From contig CAUYUJ010015266.1 of assembly GCA_963575745.1 (NCBI GenBank), positions 189,001-253,000 of the forward strand: a stretch of DNA of 64,000 nucleotides. Reading direction: 5' to 3'. The DNA comes from Prorocentrum cordatum (lineage: Eukaryota; Sar; Dinophyceae; Prorocentrales; Prorocentraceae). A model generated the notes under the pieces. The model was not told the DNA's origin. It saw nothing but the letters and a program-made list of their open reading frames with translations, and did not search any database. Within the stretch, counting starts at the first letter, position 1. Each line of letters opens with the position of its first letter. This document shows positions 53,251-63,279 of this stretch, one piece after another. The position numbers and the translations under genes are program-made.

Positions 53251-54150
53251 CGTTCCTGGCTGTCGCTGCCGAGCGGATTCAGTGTAAATTCACAGTTAGG
53301 ATGCACCCCCCGGAAATTTTGTTCGACGGTCCGGGTGGGCATTTTGTCGGTCAGTTTGGTTGGGCTGTTTGTCGGGGCGGTCTGGTGCGTCCACGAGGTC
53401 GTGCCGCGTTCGCCGGGCGATTCGCGGTCCTAGCGGGTTCGCAGTAGCATTATGCGGCGAGGGGGGGGTGGGGGGACATGGCGGCGCGGTGGGGGAGGGA
53501 GAGGAGGGGGGGGGAAATTTGCAGGAGGAGGAGGAGGAATAATATGAGGAGGAGGAAGAGGGCGAGGGGACACGGTGGCGGGCACCCCCGCCTTCTTCTT
53601 GCTTGGTCCAGCCCTTCTGGGGGGGCGTCGTTCCCATAGGGAGCTCCACCGCAGATTTCGGCGGCACGGTCCACATGGCGGCGCCGCGCCATGTGGGCGC
53701 AGACTTGACACGGTCCGTGGCATCACGTGGAGTTCGAGGGGAGGCCCAGCGGCAGGGCCCACATGGCGGCGCCGCCTTGTTTAAGCGCACGCATCATCAC
53801 GGTTCGTGGCCCCGCAGGGAGTTCCACCGAAGACTCCAGTGGCAAGGTCCACATGGCGGCGCCGCTCCAGTTGGGCGTGCACTTCACACGCGGAAGTGGC
53901 GTTGCGACGCGCGGAGGTGGCATTGCCACCCCGCCTCCGCCGGAAACAATGTTAACAAATCGTGCGGCCAACAGCTCCGCTGACGGTGTTAACAAATCGT
54001 GTAGCGCCCAGTCTGTTCCAGACCAACAAATTCTTGACGCTTCGCGTATCCCCAACAGCCCATGCAGTAACGATGCCCAGGCGAATGGGGGTGATCAGGG
54101 AAGTGGGGGGCATACAGAATAACAAAAGGCTGGGGAACCCGTCTTACCCA
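53251..54150. other. Mixed repeats, no gene
   Basis: Purine-rich tract 53455-53570, then CATGGCGGC repeat 53620-53935, then two GTTAACAAATCGTG words. Open frames are simple-sequence or repeat-derived. Confidence 0.55.
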
Positions 54151-54990
54151 AGACGGCGAGGATGGAGGATGAATCGGAGGACGATGAGGAGGAGGAACTC
54201 AAGGAGGAAAAGGGGGAGCGGGAGGAGGGTAGAGGGAGGAAGAGCAATAGGCGGATGAGGAGGAGGAGGAGGAGGAGCAGGAGCAGGACGAGAATGAAAA
54301 GGAGGACGAGGAAAAGGGCGAGCAGAATGGCCAGAGGCCTCTTGGATGCCTCTCGGAGTCTCTTCGGGGGTCTCTTGGGGGCGTCCTGAAGGCCTCTTAG
54401 GGCGTCTTGGGAGCGTCTCGGCGGTCCCGGAGGCCTCTTGGGGCGTCTTGGGTGCCCTGGGGAGCCTCTCGGGGACCTCTTGGGGCCATGTTGGGGCCAT
54501 CTTGGGGCCATCTTGGGGCCATCTTGGCGCCTTTTGGGGCCTCCTTGGCGCTTCTTAGGGCCATCTTGGAGGCGATCGATCAAAGAAGAGAGTGGGGTTA
54601 ATTAGGCCTGCCCCTCTAGATCCTCTAAAATCGCCTCTTGGGCTCATCTCGAGGCGCTCTTGGAGCGCTCTTGGGCGCTCTTGGGGCCGTCTTGAGGCCA
54701 TCTTGGGCCCCTCTTGGGGCTATCTTGGGCCCTCTTGGAGCCATCTTGAGGCCTCGGAAGGCCATCGGAAGCGAAAGGGTGAGAAAGCAACACGCATTGA
54801 TGTTCCTTCGGTTTTTGAAGGATTTGGGCCTCTTGGAGGCCTCCTGGGGGACCTAGCTGGCCTCTCGGAGCCGTCCTGGGGCGGTTTTCGGGCCTACTGG
54901 AGCATCTTCGGAGCCGTCTTGAGGCATCTGAGGCTAGCTTCTTGAGCAATCTTGGAGCTCATATTGGGCTCCCCGAGGCGCTCTTGGAGC
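54151..54990. repeat. GAGGA tract and CTTGGGGCC minisatellite
   Basis: 54160-54330 is purine-rich (GAGGAGGA). 54330-54990 is CTTGGGGCCATCTTGG-type units, with a TTAATTAG break at 54598. Family of 22548. Confidence 0.8.
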
Positions 54991-55500
54991 CATCTTGGGC
55001 CATCTTGGACGCTCCAACTACCAGCGAAACCTCCCGTCCAGGTCCAGTGGAGGGGGTAGGGGGAGGGGTAAACCCCTCCCCCAAGGGGAAGAAAGGGGGT
55101 TGGAAGAGGAAACTCCCCAAACCACCTACGCCCAGAGGGCTGGTGGGACTGCGCGGCGCCCAGGTTGTTACCACATCGTGCGGCGCCCAGGCGTTCGCAC
55201 GTCGTTTCGCGCCCAGGGTGTTAACAAATCGTGCCGCCAAAAACCCCGCAGACGGCGTCAACAGATCCTCTGGCCAAGAACACCGCAGACGGTCTTCACA
55301 AATCGTGCGCCGCCCCGCATGCGGTCTTCACAAATCGCGCGGCTACAAACCCAGCGCGCGGTTCGTGGACCCACAGGGGGGTCCACCGAAGGCCCCAGTA
55401 GCATCGTCCACATGGCGGCGCCACGTCACATGGACGCACCCCTCACACGGTCCGCGGCCCCACATGGAGCCCCCAGTTGTATATGGTTGGGTTTTTCGCC
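54991..55500. repeat. ACAAATCGTGCGGC repeat region
   Basis: At 55160-55345 the words TTAACAAATCGTGCGGC, CACATCGTGCGGC and TTCACAAATCGTGCG recur at 25-50 base spacing. 55370-55490 is a CATGGCGGC unit. No gene. Confidence 0.6.
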
Positions 55501-56620
55501 AGGCTACATTGTTTTTTTTTTTTTGGTTTGGTGGCTGGGCGTTTCTTATCCGCGTTGTTGGGTTAGCCTGGTGGTAAGGAGCCCAGGGAAACAATTGTTA
55601 GGAACAGTTGAGGTTCCGCAGTGTTGTGGCGGATGATGAAGGCAACCTGCGGCATGACATTCGAGACATCAGAACCGCGATTCAATTGTCCAGGAAACTC
55701 GTTTTGGACAGTTGCGTTTTCACATCAGTTTTTTTTGTTGCTGACATGTGGTAGACGCATGGTTTCGGACAGTTGAGGTTTGATGAAATGTCATTGGGTG
55801 CATTGGTGCACATGCTAATTTGCACACTGGCCCCGCATTGTCCCAGGTGTTGTGCTTGATAAAGGGGGGCATCGTGGCGCGTCCTCGCGTGGCCCTGCGT
55901 TCGTTTTCCGTCATTTTGAGGCCGTTCGGGGCCGTCATATGGGCCCCGTTGAGGACCTCGTTGGAAGTTTTTTGGGGCGCTCGGAGCAATCTCGCGGCCC
56001 ATCCGAAAATGCGGAAAACAAACGCGACAGATTTTTCAAACGTGGACACAAACGATGAAACATGCATGGCGTCGGCTTCTGTGGACCAGCGCGGGGGCCG
56101 CCCTTGCGGAGCTCTTGGGCCGCCTGGGCGGCCGCGGGTTGAGTGCTTTTCCTATTCGCGGACTCCTTTCGAGACCGCCTGTGGGCGTCGTTTGATAATC
56201 TATGATGATTTATGGGCCGTCTCGGGGCCCTCTCCGACAATCGGGCGGTCTTCTGAGGGGTCGTTGGCCGTCTCGGAGTGGTCTTTGGGGACCTCGAAGG
56301 CCGCCCTGGGGCGCCAGGGAGCCCGAAAGGTGCGGACCTCCACATCTTGAATATAATCAAGGATAGATCAATAGTATTTGTCTTTCGGTGCTGTGGTGGG
56401 GGCCCTCGGATATCCTTGCGCGCGTTTGCGCCGCCTCGTGCGTCCTTCGTGGGTCTTGTCGGTGCGGAATCAAAGGATTAGCTGGTCGCGGCGCGCCTTC
56501 TGGGATCCCCAAGGGGCCGTCGCGATGTCTTCCTGCGCCGCCTCGGGGCCACGCGCGGCCGTCTCGGGGCCCGCTTTGGAACTTGTCGGGCAGCGTAGGG
56601 CCAACATTGGATTGGGACGC
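55501..56620. other. Noncoding sequence with GCCGTCTCGGGGCC words
   Basis: Degenerate GGGCCGTCTCGGGGCC units from about 55910 to 56590 and two CAGTTG(A/C)G(G/T)TT words. Frames overlap on both strands with no motif. Confidence 0.5.
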
Positions 56621-58173
56621 GCGGGGGTTGAAACGATCAAACAGATGGTTGTTGAGACGGGGCGGCTGTTGTGTCACTTATGCACGGCCGTGGCCTCGAT
56701 GACACTAACCAGACGCATTGCGCGCGCCAAACGGGGTGCGATTGCATATCCTGTCGAACTGCAAGTACGTCATACGCCTTAGAGAACGTTGGAAATAATC
56801 CCAAATGGAAGCGCGAAGCGTTTTCACGCGCCTCTGCGTGCGAAAGCATGGTGGCGGCCTTCCTTTCCTTCCCCTCCGACCCCCTTCCCCCCCTCGCCGC
56901 GCTCTACTCTGCGTCCCCCCGCTGCGCCTCCGGCCCCCGCCCCGCCAAACCCTCCGCTCCTGCCCCCCCCCGCCGCCCCCGGCGCCCCCCCCCCTCTGTT
57001 GCAATTTTGGATCCGACCATTCTGGCTCAAGTATTCTGGCTCCACAGAACCCTCTGCGTCGACGTCGTCTCCGCGGTGGGTCGACGCCCAGTGCGCAGGC
57101 TGCGCTGGCGCGCGCTGTCGGCCCTTCGGAACGCGCGCAGGCCCGCGGAGGCGCGCTCCCGCCTTTGCGGCGTGCGCGCGTGCGCGCGCGAGCGGGCTTT
57201 CAATCCCTTCGTTGTGCGTCGCGTCTTGCGCTAATCTGCGCGGCGCGGACGTGCGCGGTCGACTGCGCCGCTTCTTGCGCCGCGCGGCGACGAGAGGATG
57301 TGTTTTTTTGTTGTCGCCGCCGTTCGAGGCGCCCATCAATTCCTGGCCGCTGCTCTTGAGTTCTGACCGTTCCCAGCGAGGGTGCCCAGCCTCATAGCTG
57401 ACTGTTGGCGGTCGCGCTTCGACGCGCGATGCGTTTTTAGCGCGCCCTGAAAACCAGCGCCCGTTGCAATCCGATTCCATACCTCGCTGTTTTTTTTCCA
57501 GCTTGGGCTTGCGTTCGCGCCTTGCCGTGCGCGGGCGGCCCTACTCGCGTGATCGCGTCGCTTTGGATGCGCGGCGCGGTTTTCATTATGGTTTTGCGAC
57601 CCCAAGAACTTTCAGAAGTGCGCCTGGCGACCTGCAAATTTGCACAGCCAGTTGCCATCGCGCCGCGACTTCTGGCGATGCCATCGCCCTCGAACGTGCG
57701 CGCGCGCACGTGCGAGCCACTGGTTGTGGGTTAGCGCGCGCAGGCACGCGCATCGCGTTGGCTTGTGCAGTTTGCGTTCATCATGCGGTTGCGCGCTGTA
57801 GTGCCGCGTGGGGTTCGCGCGTGGTTGCGCGACCTCCAATGTGTCATTGAACGTAATGGCGCCTTTGATGTCGCTGTCGCAATGATACTTGCTCCAAGGT
57901 GTTTGTTCGATGTAGCACCGCTGCCGCTGTCTTTGGCGCAGCGGTTCCTCATCGCAACGTCGCGATTGGCAGGCAATTCGGTCCGCGCCCTTTCGCGCCA
58001 AACGCTGTGATCGTGGTGCCCATCGGGGCTTCAGTCTGCAGCGAGGAGCATCGCGCGGGCGCTCGCGTTTTCGCGTTCAGTCAGCCGCGATTGGTCCAAC
58101 GCTATACCGAGCATTTTGCGATTAAACATTTAATTTTTTGAATTGCGTTTTGTCGTCAAAAGCTTCGCCAGTA
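56621..58173. other. GC-rich noncoding sequence
   Basis: Strongly GCG/CGC-rich. Frames of about 130-220 codons are open on both strands at once (for example 56671-57397 plus, 56824-57480 minus), as expected from composition. No conserved motif. The right end turns AT-rich (58110-58150) just before the coding block. Confidence 0.5.
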
Positions 58174-58234
58174 GAATGGCACCACTGAAACTCTGCATCA
58201 GCCGCGCCTTGCACCACGACCAGGTTCGGCACGA

Positions 58235-61200
58235 ATGAAAGCGCAGCCGAAGCCCGAAGCTGGGACGAGGTCGGTGCGGGCAGAAGCAGCCGCCAAGGCT
58301 AAGGAGGACAAGGGCTCTGCGGGGCCACCCGCTAAAGCGGCGCCAGCTGCGGCAGCGGGGACACCCGCAGAAGGCACTCTCTCAAGAGAAGAACGCTTCA
58401 AAGTCCTCAAAGAATTTGGCGACCGACAGAAACTAGCCGATGATGCAGTGGCTGACCAAGGTCACCCGCACCCTGGCGCGGAGTCATCCGCTGGAGCTGC
58501 CTCGTCAGCCGCAGGCTCTGCGGGGCCACCCGTTAAAGCGCCGCCAGCTGCATTAGCGGGGCCACCCGCGCGCTGGCAGCCAGTAATGTCTGTTCTTAGG
58601 AACATCCCTCTGGGAGCCATGGAATATTGGCAAGGCATTGAAGGCAAAGGCCCGAAGCGCACCATAAACCCACGAGTCACTCGAGACGATACAGACCGAT
58701 ACGAGGTCATTAATTGCCCTGATCGTCGTAACTTCGAGTGCCGCAACGACTGGGAACGTGAACAACAAGCCGTGGGAAATATGTTGCGAGACAGGCCGCC
58801 ATTGCGCGTCGCGCAGCATAAGGCAGAGCTCATGAAGGTCATGGAGAGGTTCGGCATGGATCCGACTCTGCCGCGCGATGGGCAAATGACCAAGGTGTCA
58901 ATATGGTTCTCTACAGCCCTACGCCATAGTCCGTATTGGAAGGACGGATTCAGCCGACACTTCGAAAAGATTAGCACTTTCGATCCATACGATGGCTGGG
59001 TTGTTGTTGACGATTTGCTGACAAACTGGACTGAAAATGATCAGTGGAAAGGCTATCGTGAAATGCACGAGGTGCTGATCAAGGGCAGGCCCCACACGTC
59101 ATACGTGTATTGGGTGCTGCTAAACTGCTGTGAGATGATTGACCATCACGGCATGCAGAAGGGCAGGCTCCAGATGAAGTGCGTTGATGACAGCATGCTG
59201 CTGCCTCCCAGGTTTCGACCAACGGCACGCAGGCCACAGTACTTCATCAGAGCCACGAACGGCCACAGCAGCCCAGGCATCCACTGTCCCGAGTCGCTTT
59301 ATAAGCCGATCACAACATGGATGAAAGAACCAGACGACCCAGTATATTTCATCCACGGGACACAGTGGGAGTATGTCAAGGACATCCTTGCTAATGGCCT
59401 TTCATGCCTCGCACAGGACAACCCTAAAAGGAAGGGGGGGCGCCAATTTGTACACGGCTGCCCCTACCTCCCGGGCGACCCGAGGATTCAATCGGGCATC
59501 CGTCCTGACTCGGAGGTGCTCATATTCTGCAGCATCAACAAGATGCTGTCCAGTGGCTTTTCCCTATGGAGGTCAGCAAATGACATCGTCATGACACGGG
59601 GCCACGACGGCCGTATACCGCCCGATCATATCCTCCAGATTGTGAGCATTGCGAAATATCGGGTCGGTGAAGCCTGGAGCAATCCGCTGGCTTATGACAA
59701 GTCGCGGAGGCGGGGCCAACCCGCGGACAGGATTCGCACCGATGACTACCTGCCACTTAAATTATGTGACAGAACTCTGGGTGTAATGGAAGATCACGCC
59801 ATGTACCTAAAGGGCTGGTCTAAGACGGACGGTCGCCCATTCAACTTGATCATGACCGAGCAAGATGTTGCTCCACGACCGTACGACACACAGACGGTCC
59901 TCATGATAAATGCCCAGGAAGACGAGGTCATGCCTGAAGCGGGGCCACCCGCAGGTGCGGGGACACCCGCGGTAGACACCTCGGACGGTTCATGGCAACA
60001 AGTGGTCACACCAGTAGCAACGGTAGCATCTCCTTGGAGGCCGGATCAGCAGGCATGGGTCCAGGCCCTCAACAGCTACTTGACACCAGCCGACGTTTCT
60101 GGACTGACCGATCAGCTATATCGTGCTGACCCGTGGGCAGTGCATACAGGTATCCAAGACGCACAGCAGAGGAACCTGCGCACTCCTGCGGGGCCACCAG
60201 GCGTCCTAGGACCACAGCCACAACGCCCTCCGCAGCAGGCTGGAGGTGCGAGGTTTGTCCCTATGGGCGGCTCAGATGGTGGCTCGCCGTTTCGGACTCC
60301 GCCGTCTGAAACGAGCGAGAACAGCTTGTGGCAAAGACTCCAGGCGATTCGCGGGAATCCGGCACTCGCAGCAGCACTCCAAGCAACCACTCCCTTTGGC
60401 ACTCCGAGGGGTAGTGAAGGAGGAGTGGCTGCGGGGTCACCCGCCGAGCGAACGCCTGCGGAGCCACCCGCACATGCGGGGCCACCCGCTGACGGACAGC
60501 AAGGTTCAGACTACGAACGTCGGGCAGCCAACTTAAGAGCACAGGCTACTTTTCTGCAGCAACAAGCTGATAGAGTGCCCAGCCTGTTGCGGAACCGCAA
60601 CATAGATGTTACGAATCATGGCGACTTTCGGCCTCTCTGGAGCTGGACTTCTGAAGATGCTCCAAATGCTGATCCCACGAATCCATATCGACAGGTGTTT
60701 ATTCCAGGAATAGCATCACACCCAATATATGGATGGGACAATCATGGACCAGCAGAGGCACAGGCCATGGACGCGCCGATGTACCCGGAGTACTACGCGC
60801 AGATGAATAACACTCCTATGATTGCGGGGCCACCTGCGAACGAATACACTCGGAATCTAGCCAATGAGATGTTTCGTTTGCAGTTTACACGAGCGGTCGA
60901 TGCGCAGTCTATGCCGCACTACGCCTACATGCCCACGCCGACGGACCCCGAGACCGTAGTTCAGCCAGCTGGTCTCGCGGTGCCAGCCGCTATGGGCAGC
61001 ATGCCAGACTACATCCGCGACGTGCACAACACGCAGCAAGCGATACTGGCATCTAGGCAGCAGGCTCGGGACAACACCAGGCTGCGCCAACAACGCGCGA
61101 TCCAGAGAAGGATTGAGCGTGAGACCCAAGCGGGGACACCCGCAGACGCGGGGCCACCCGCTGAACGGCCAGATAGACGGCCGCCACCGACGCCATATCG

Positions 61201-63247
61201 GGAGGGCGAAACCACTTTCGAGCGCCAAGCTCGGACTCGCCCAGACGTGCCTGCTCCAGTCATTTCAGACTACAACTTCACACAGTGCCCAATCTGTATG
61301 GACAACTACGAGATGGGCACTACAGTGTGGAGACTGGCGTGTGGGCACTTCTTTCACGATATATGCTGGGATCGTGTTGCACAGCAGCACGTCCGCAATC
61401 AGCGGCCAGGTGCGCCGAATGAGGCCCCCTGCGCTGTATGTCGTGGGCCGGGCATAGTTATAGCACACTTCCCGTATGCTGGACAGCGCGACGCTGAATC
61501 AGAACAAGCGCGCCAGCAGGAAAGGTACGTGGCAGATGCCCGGGAAATGCGTCGGCTACGTGAAGCAGTGGAGGCACTGGAGGCTCGAGCCGCACAATCG
61601 GCGGAGCCATCCGCACGTGCCCCAGCTGCACAGGCATGCCCCTGGCCAGCGCCAGAGCAAGGCATTCAGATGCCCATCCTGCCTACGCTTCGAGCGCAGG
61701 AGCCCCCAGCTGCGGGGCCACCCGCTGAAGCGGCTCCCGCCGCCCAAGCGGGGCCACCCGCAAATGGGCCTCCAAATCCAGGTTTCCTGAGGGCAATGGA
61801 GGCCAACATCAGGCGGAGTGGCAGGAGCGGAGGCGGGACTCGAAGGCCAACTGGATCAACCAGGACCTCGCGAGTGGCAAGCCCGGTCAGCGCCAGGAGC
61901 CGTGCAAGCGCTGAGAGCGCAGAGGCAGCCCAGTTCCATACCACATTCATGATCGATACAGAGGGGCTGACCTACGCACGTGACGACACGGACACGCTGC
62001 CACCAGGAGGTGAATGGATGTCCACGCTATCTGCGAATTATTGGGTCCTTGAGCAGGAACCAATTACCGTGGAGGAGCGCCGCCAGTATGAGCAGATGTG
62101 GTGCACCGAGCTAACCATGAGTCAATGGGTGCTTGAACAGCGCCTGTTGAAAGGTACACTCGGTTCGCAGATCACGTACCACACCAATGACCATGGGACA
62201 ATGGCTCTGGCAGCGCGAAATGGGACATTCTTTCCTGACGAAGACGGTATGCCCTGCATCTCGTTCATGCTAGACATTGGGTCCAATGTGAACATCATTG
62301 GATCCAATACGGCGCGAACCTTCCAGGAGATTATGGCCAGGTACAATCACCGACCTGCCATATGCACCCTGAGTAAGACCCTCTACATCAATGGTGTTGG
62401 TGAGGGCGCTGCGATATGTCGGAAGATGGGCAACTTCAAGATCGGGGTACAATATGCCAATGAGGCAAGCCCCCGTATTGAGGAGTATGCCTCCAACATC
62501 GCAGAAGGCTCGGGTGCCAATCTCCCAGCCATCTGGGGCCTAGGAGCCATGGAAGCACGTGATACGATCATCGTGCTGAAGCCAGGCTACCAGAAGGTTA
62601 TCTTCCCCAGCGGTGACTACACCCTGAAGCTGGGAAGAGGCGCCAAGGTCCTGAAGGCGAAGAAAACACCCTCGGGACATCTCGCGATTCCCTGCGGTTT
62701 GTATGACGGGGCTAAAAGCCAGACGGTCACGAACACATTCACAATCCGCAGCAGTCGAGATGGCTATACCGAGACGGAGAACGAAGAGGACCCCGTCAGT
62801 GCGGGGCCACCCGCCGAAGCAACAGCGGGGCCACCCGCGACGGGACAGTCCATGACCGTCACGACCGATACGTACATTGTCGAGCCGTACATCGACAAGC
62901 AGCTCCTGGAAGACACGACCCGTTTGATCGTGGACAGGACGCTGAACAGCTGGTGGGAGGGCCAACAGTGTCCCGAAGGGACCTGGCCACATATGAAGGA
63001 TGCTCTGAAGTCTAAGATATTCTGGGCAGTCCAGGAGGCGGTGAATAAATGGACACCTGAGGACCAAGCGGGGCCACCCGCGTCACCGCCACCACCACCA
63101 AGCTACACGGGCGGAGGTTCGTCGGACTCTGCGGGGCCAACCCGCGTGGAGATCGTGAGCGTAGCCGCACCAGCGACTCCTGCGGAGCCATCCGCTAACA
63201 GCATGCCTCCGAGTCAGACGGCAACGTGGTCACACGACCGCCGCTGA
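58235..63247 (+). CDS. KptA/Tpt1 - RING-H2 - aspartic protease polyprotein of second retroelement
   Basis: 1670 residues from ATG 58235; the frame is open from 58174. N-terminal Ala/Pro/Lys linker. A Tpt1/KptA RNA 2'-phosphotransferase domain spans about 205-470: LRHSPYW (near 229, the Arg-His pair), DGWVVVDDLL (252), FIRATNGHS (335-344, second Arg), YFIHGTQWEYVKDILANGL (370), and WRSAND...GRIPPDHI (near 445, the last Arg). The four residues of the Arg-His-Arg-Arg catalytic set known for Tpt1 can all be placed, so activity is plausible: NAD-dependent removal of an RNA 2'-phosphate. A RING-H2 finger follows (about 1017-1070: CPIC, CGHFFH, C, CAVC), typical of E3 ubiquitin ligases. A retropepsin-like domain follows (about 1340-1450) with LDIGSNVNIIG (DIGS in place of the usual DTG) and IWGLGAMEA. 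At least 20 in-frame mini-palindromes (peptide AGPPA, AGSPA, AGTPA, AEPSA) sit in the linkers. It ends in a single UGA, after which the frame stays open to the window end. Confidence 0.85.
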   Translation: MKAQPKPEAGTRSVRAEAAAKAKEDKGSAGPPAKAAPAAAAGTPAEGTLSREERFKVLKEFGDRQKLADDAVADQGHPHPGAESSAGAASSAAGSAGPPVKAPPAALAGPPARWQPVMSVLRNIPLGAMEYWQGIEGKGPKRTINPRVTRDDTDRYEVINCPDRRNFECRNDWEREQQAVGNMLRDRPPLRVAQHKAELMKVMERFGMDPTLPRDGQMTKVSIWFSTALRHSPYWKDGFSRHFEKISTFDPYDGWVVVDDLLTNWTENDQWKGYREMHEVLIKGRPHTSYVYWVLLNCCEMIDHHGMQKGRLQMKCVDDSMLLPPRFRPTARRPQYFIRATNGHSSPGIHCPESLYKPITTWMKEPDDPVYFIHGTQWEYVKDILANGLSCLAQDNPKRKGGRQFVHGCPYLPGDPRIQSGIRPDSEVLIFCSINKMLSSGFSLWRSANDIVMTRGHDGRIPPDHILQIVSIAKYRVGEAWSNPLAYDKSRRRGQPADRIRTDDYLPLKLCDRTLGVMEDHAMYLKGWSKTDGRPFNLIMTEQDVAPRPYDTQTVLMINAQEDEVMPEAGPPAGAGTPAVDTSDGSWQQVVTPVATVASPWRPDQQAWVQALNSYLTPADVSGLTDQLYRADPWAVHTGIQDAQQRNLRTPAGPPGVLGPQPQRPPQQAGGARFVPMGGSDGGSPFRTPPSETSENSLWQRLQAIRGNPALAAALQATTPFGTPRGSEGGVAAGSPAERTPAEPPAHAGPPADGQQGSDYERRAANLRAQATFLQQQADRVPSLLRNRNIDVTNHGDFRPLWSWTSEDAPNADPTNPYRQVFIPGIASHPIYGWDNHGPAEAQAMDAPMYPEYYAQMNNTPMIAGPPANEYTRNLANEMFRLQFTRAVDAQSMPHYAYMPTPTDPETVVQPAGLAVPAAMGSMPDYIRDVHNTQQAILASRQQARDNTRLRQQRAIQRRIERETQAGTPADAGPPAERPDRRPPPTPYREGETTFERQARTRPDVPAPVISDYNFTQCPICMDNYEMGTTVWRLACGHFFHDICWDRVAQQHVRNQRPGAPNEAPCAVCRGPGIVIAHFPYAGQRDAESEQARQQERYVADAREMRRLREAVEALEARAAQSAEPSARAPAAQACPWPAPEQGIQMPILPTLRAQEPPAAGPPAEAAPAAQAGPPANGPPNPGFLRAMEANIRRSGRSGGGTRRPTGSTRTSRVASPVSARSRASAESAEAAQFHTTFMIDTEGLTYARDDTDTLPPGGEWMSTLSANYWVLEQEPITVEERRQYEQMWCTELTMSQWVLEQRLLKGTLGSQITYHTNDHGTMALAARNGTFFPDEDGMPCISFMLDIGSNVNIIGSNTARTFQEIMARYNHRPAICTLSKTLYINGVGEGAAICRKMGNFKIGVQYANEASPRIEEYASNIAEGSGANLPAIWGLGAMEARDTIIVLKPGYQKVIFPSGDYTLKLGRGAKVLKAKKTPSGHLAIPCGLYDGAKSQTVTNTFTIRSSRDGYTETENEEDPVSAGPPAEATAGPPATGQSMTVTTDTYIVEPYIDKQLLEDTTRLIVDRTLNSWWEGQQCPEGTWPHMKDALKSKIFWAVQEAVNKWTPEDQAGPPASPPPPPSYTGGGSSDSAGPTRVEIVSVAAPATPAEPSANSMPPSQTATWSHDRR

Positions 63248-63279
63248 CGGGGGCAGGCGGGCGCGCCGGCGGCGCTCGC
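63245..63279 (+). promoter_or_regulatory. Candidate stop-codon readthrough signal
   Basis: TGA at 63245-63247 is followed by CGG, the context of the known UGA-CGG readthrough class. After a 9-base spacer there is an 8-base-pair stem: 63257-63264 pairs with 63272-63279 (GCGGGCGC with GCGCTCGC, one G-U pair), with a 7-base loop. The same frame is open before and after the stop. This arrangement fits a programmed readthrough between protease and the rest of Pol. It could also be a single inactivating mutation. Confidence 0.45.

Larger units (their letters stand above)
48388..58201 (+). other. Intervening block: candidate giant intron or nested insertion
   Basis: The Gag-like frame loses its character soon after 48420, and the next part of the apparent element begins near 58202. 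A CAG-GT at 48387/48388 and a TGCATCAG at 58201 are both phase 0 and would join the two frames directly, giving an intron of 9814 bases. Other boundaries are possible. The alternative is an insertion of repeat DNA. The interior is described in separate entries. Confidence 0.3.

Noticed and set aside
56671-57397. Overlapping Pro/Ala/Arg-rich frames on both strands
   Set aside because: Very GC-rich DNA keeps most frames open; no motif and no preferred strand.
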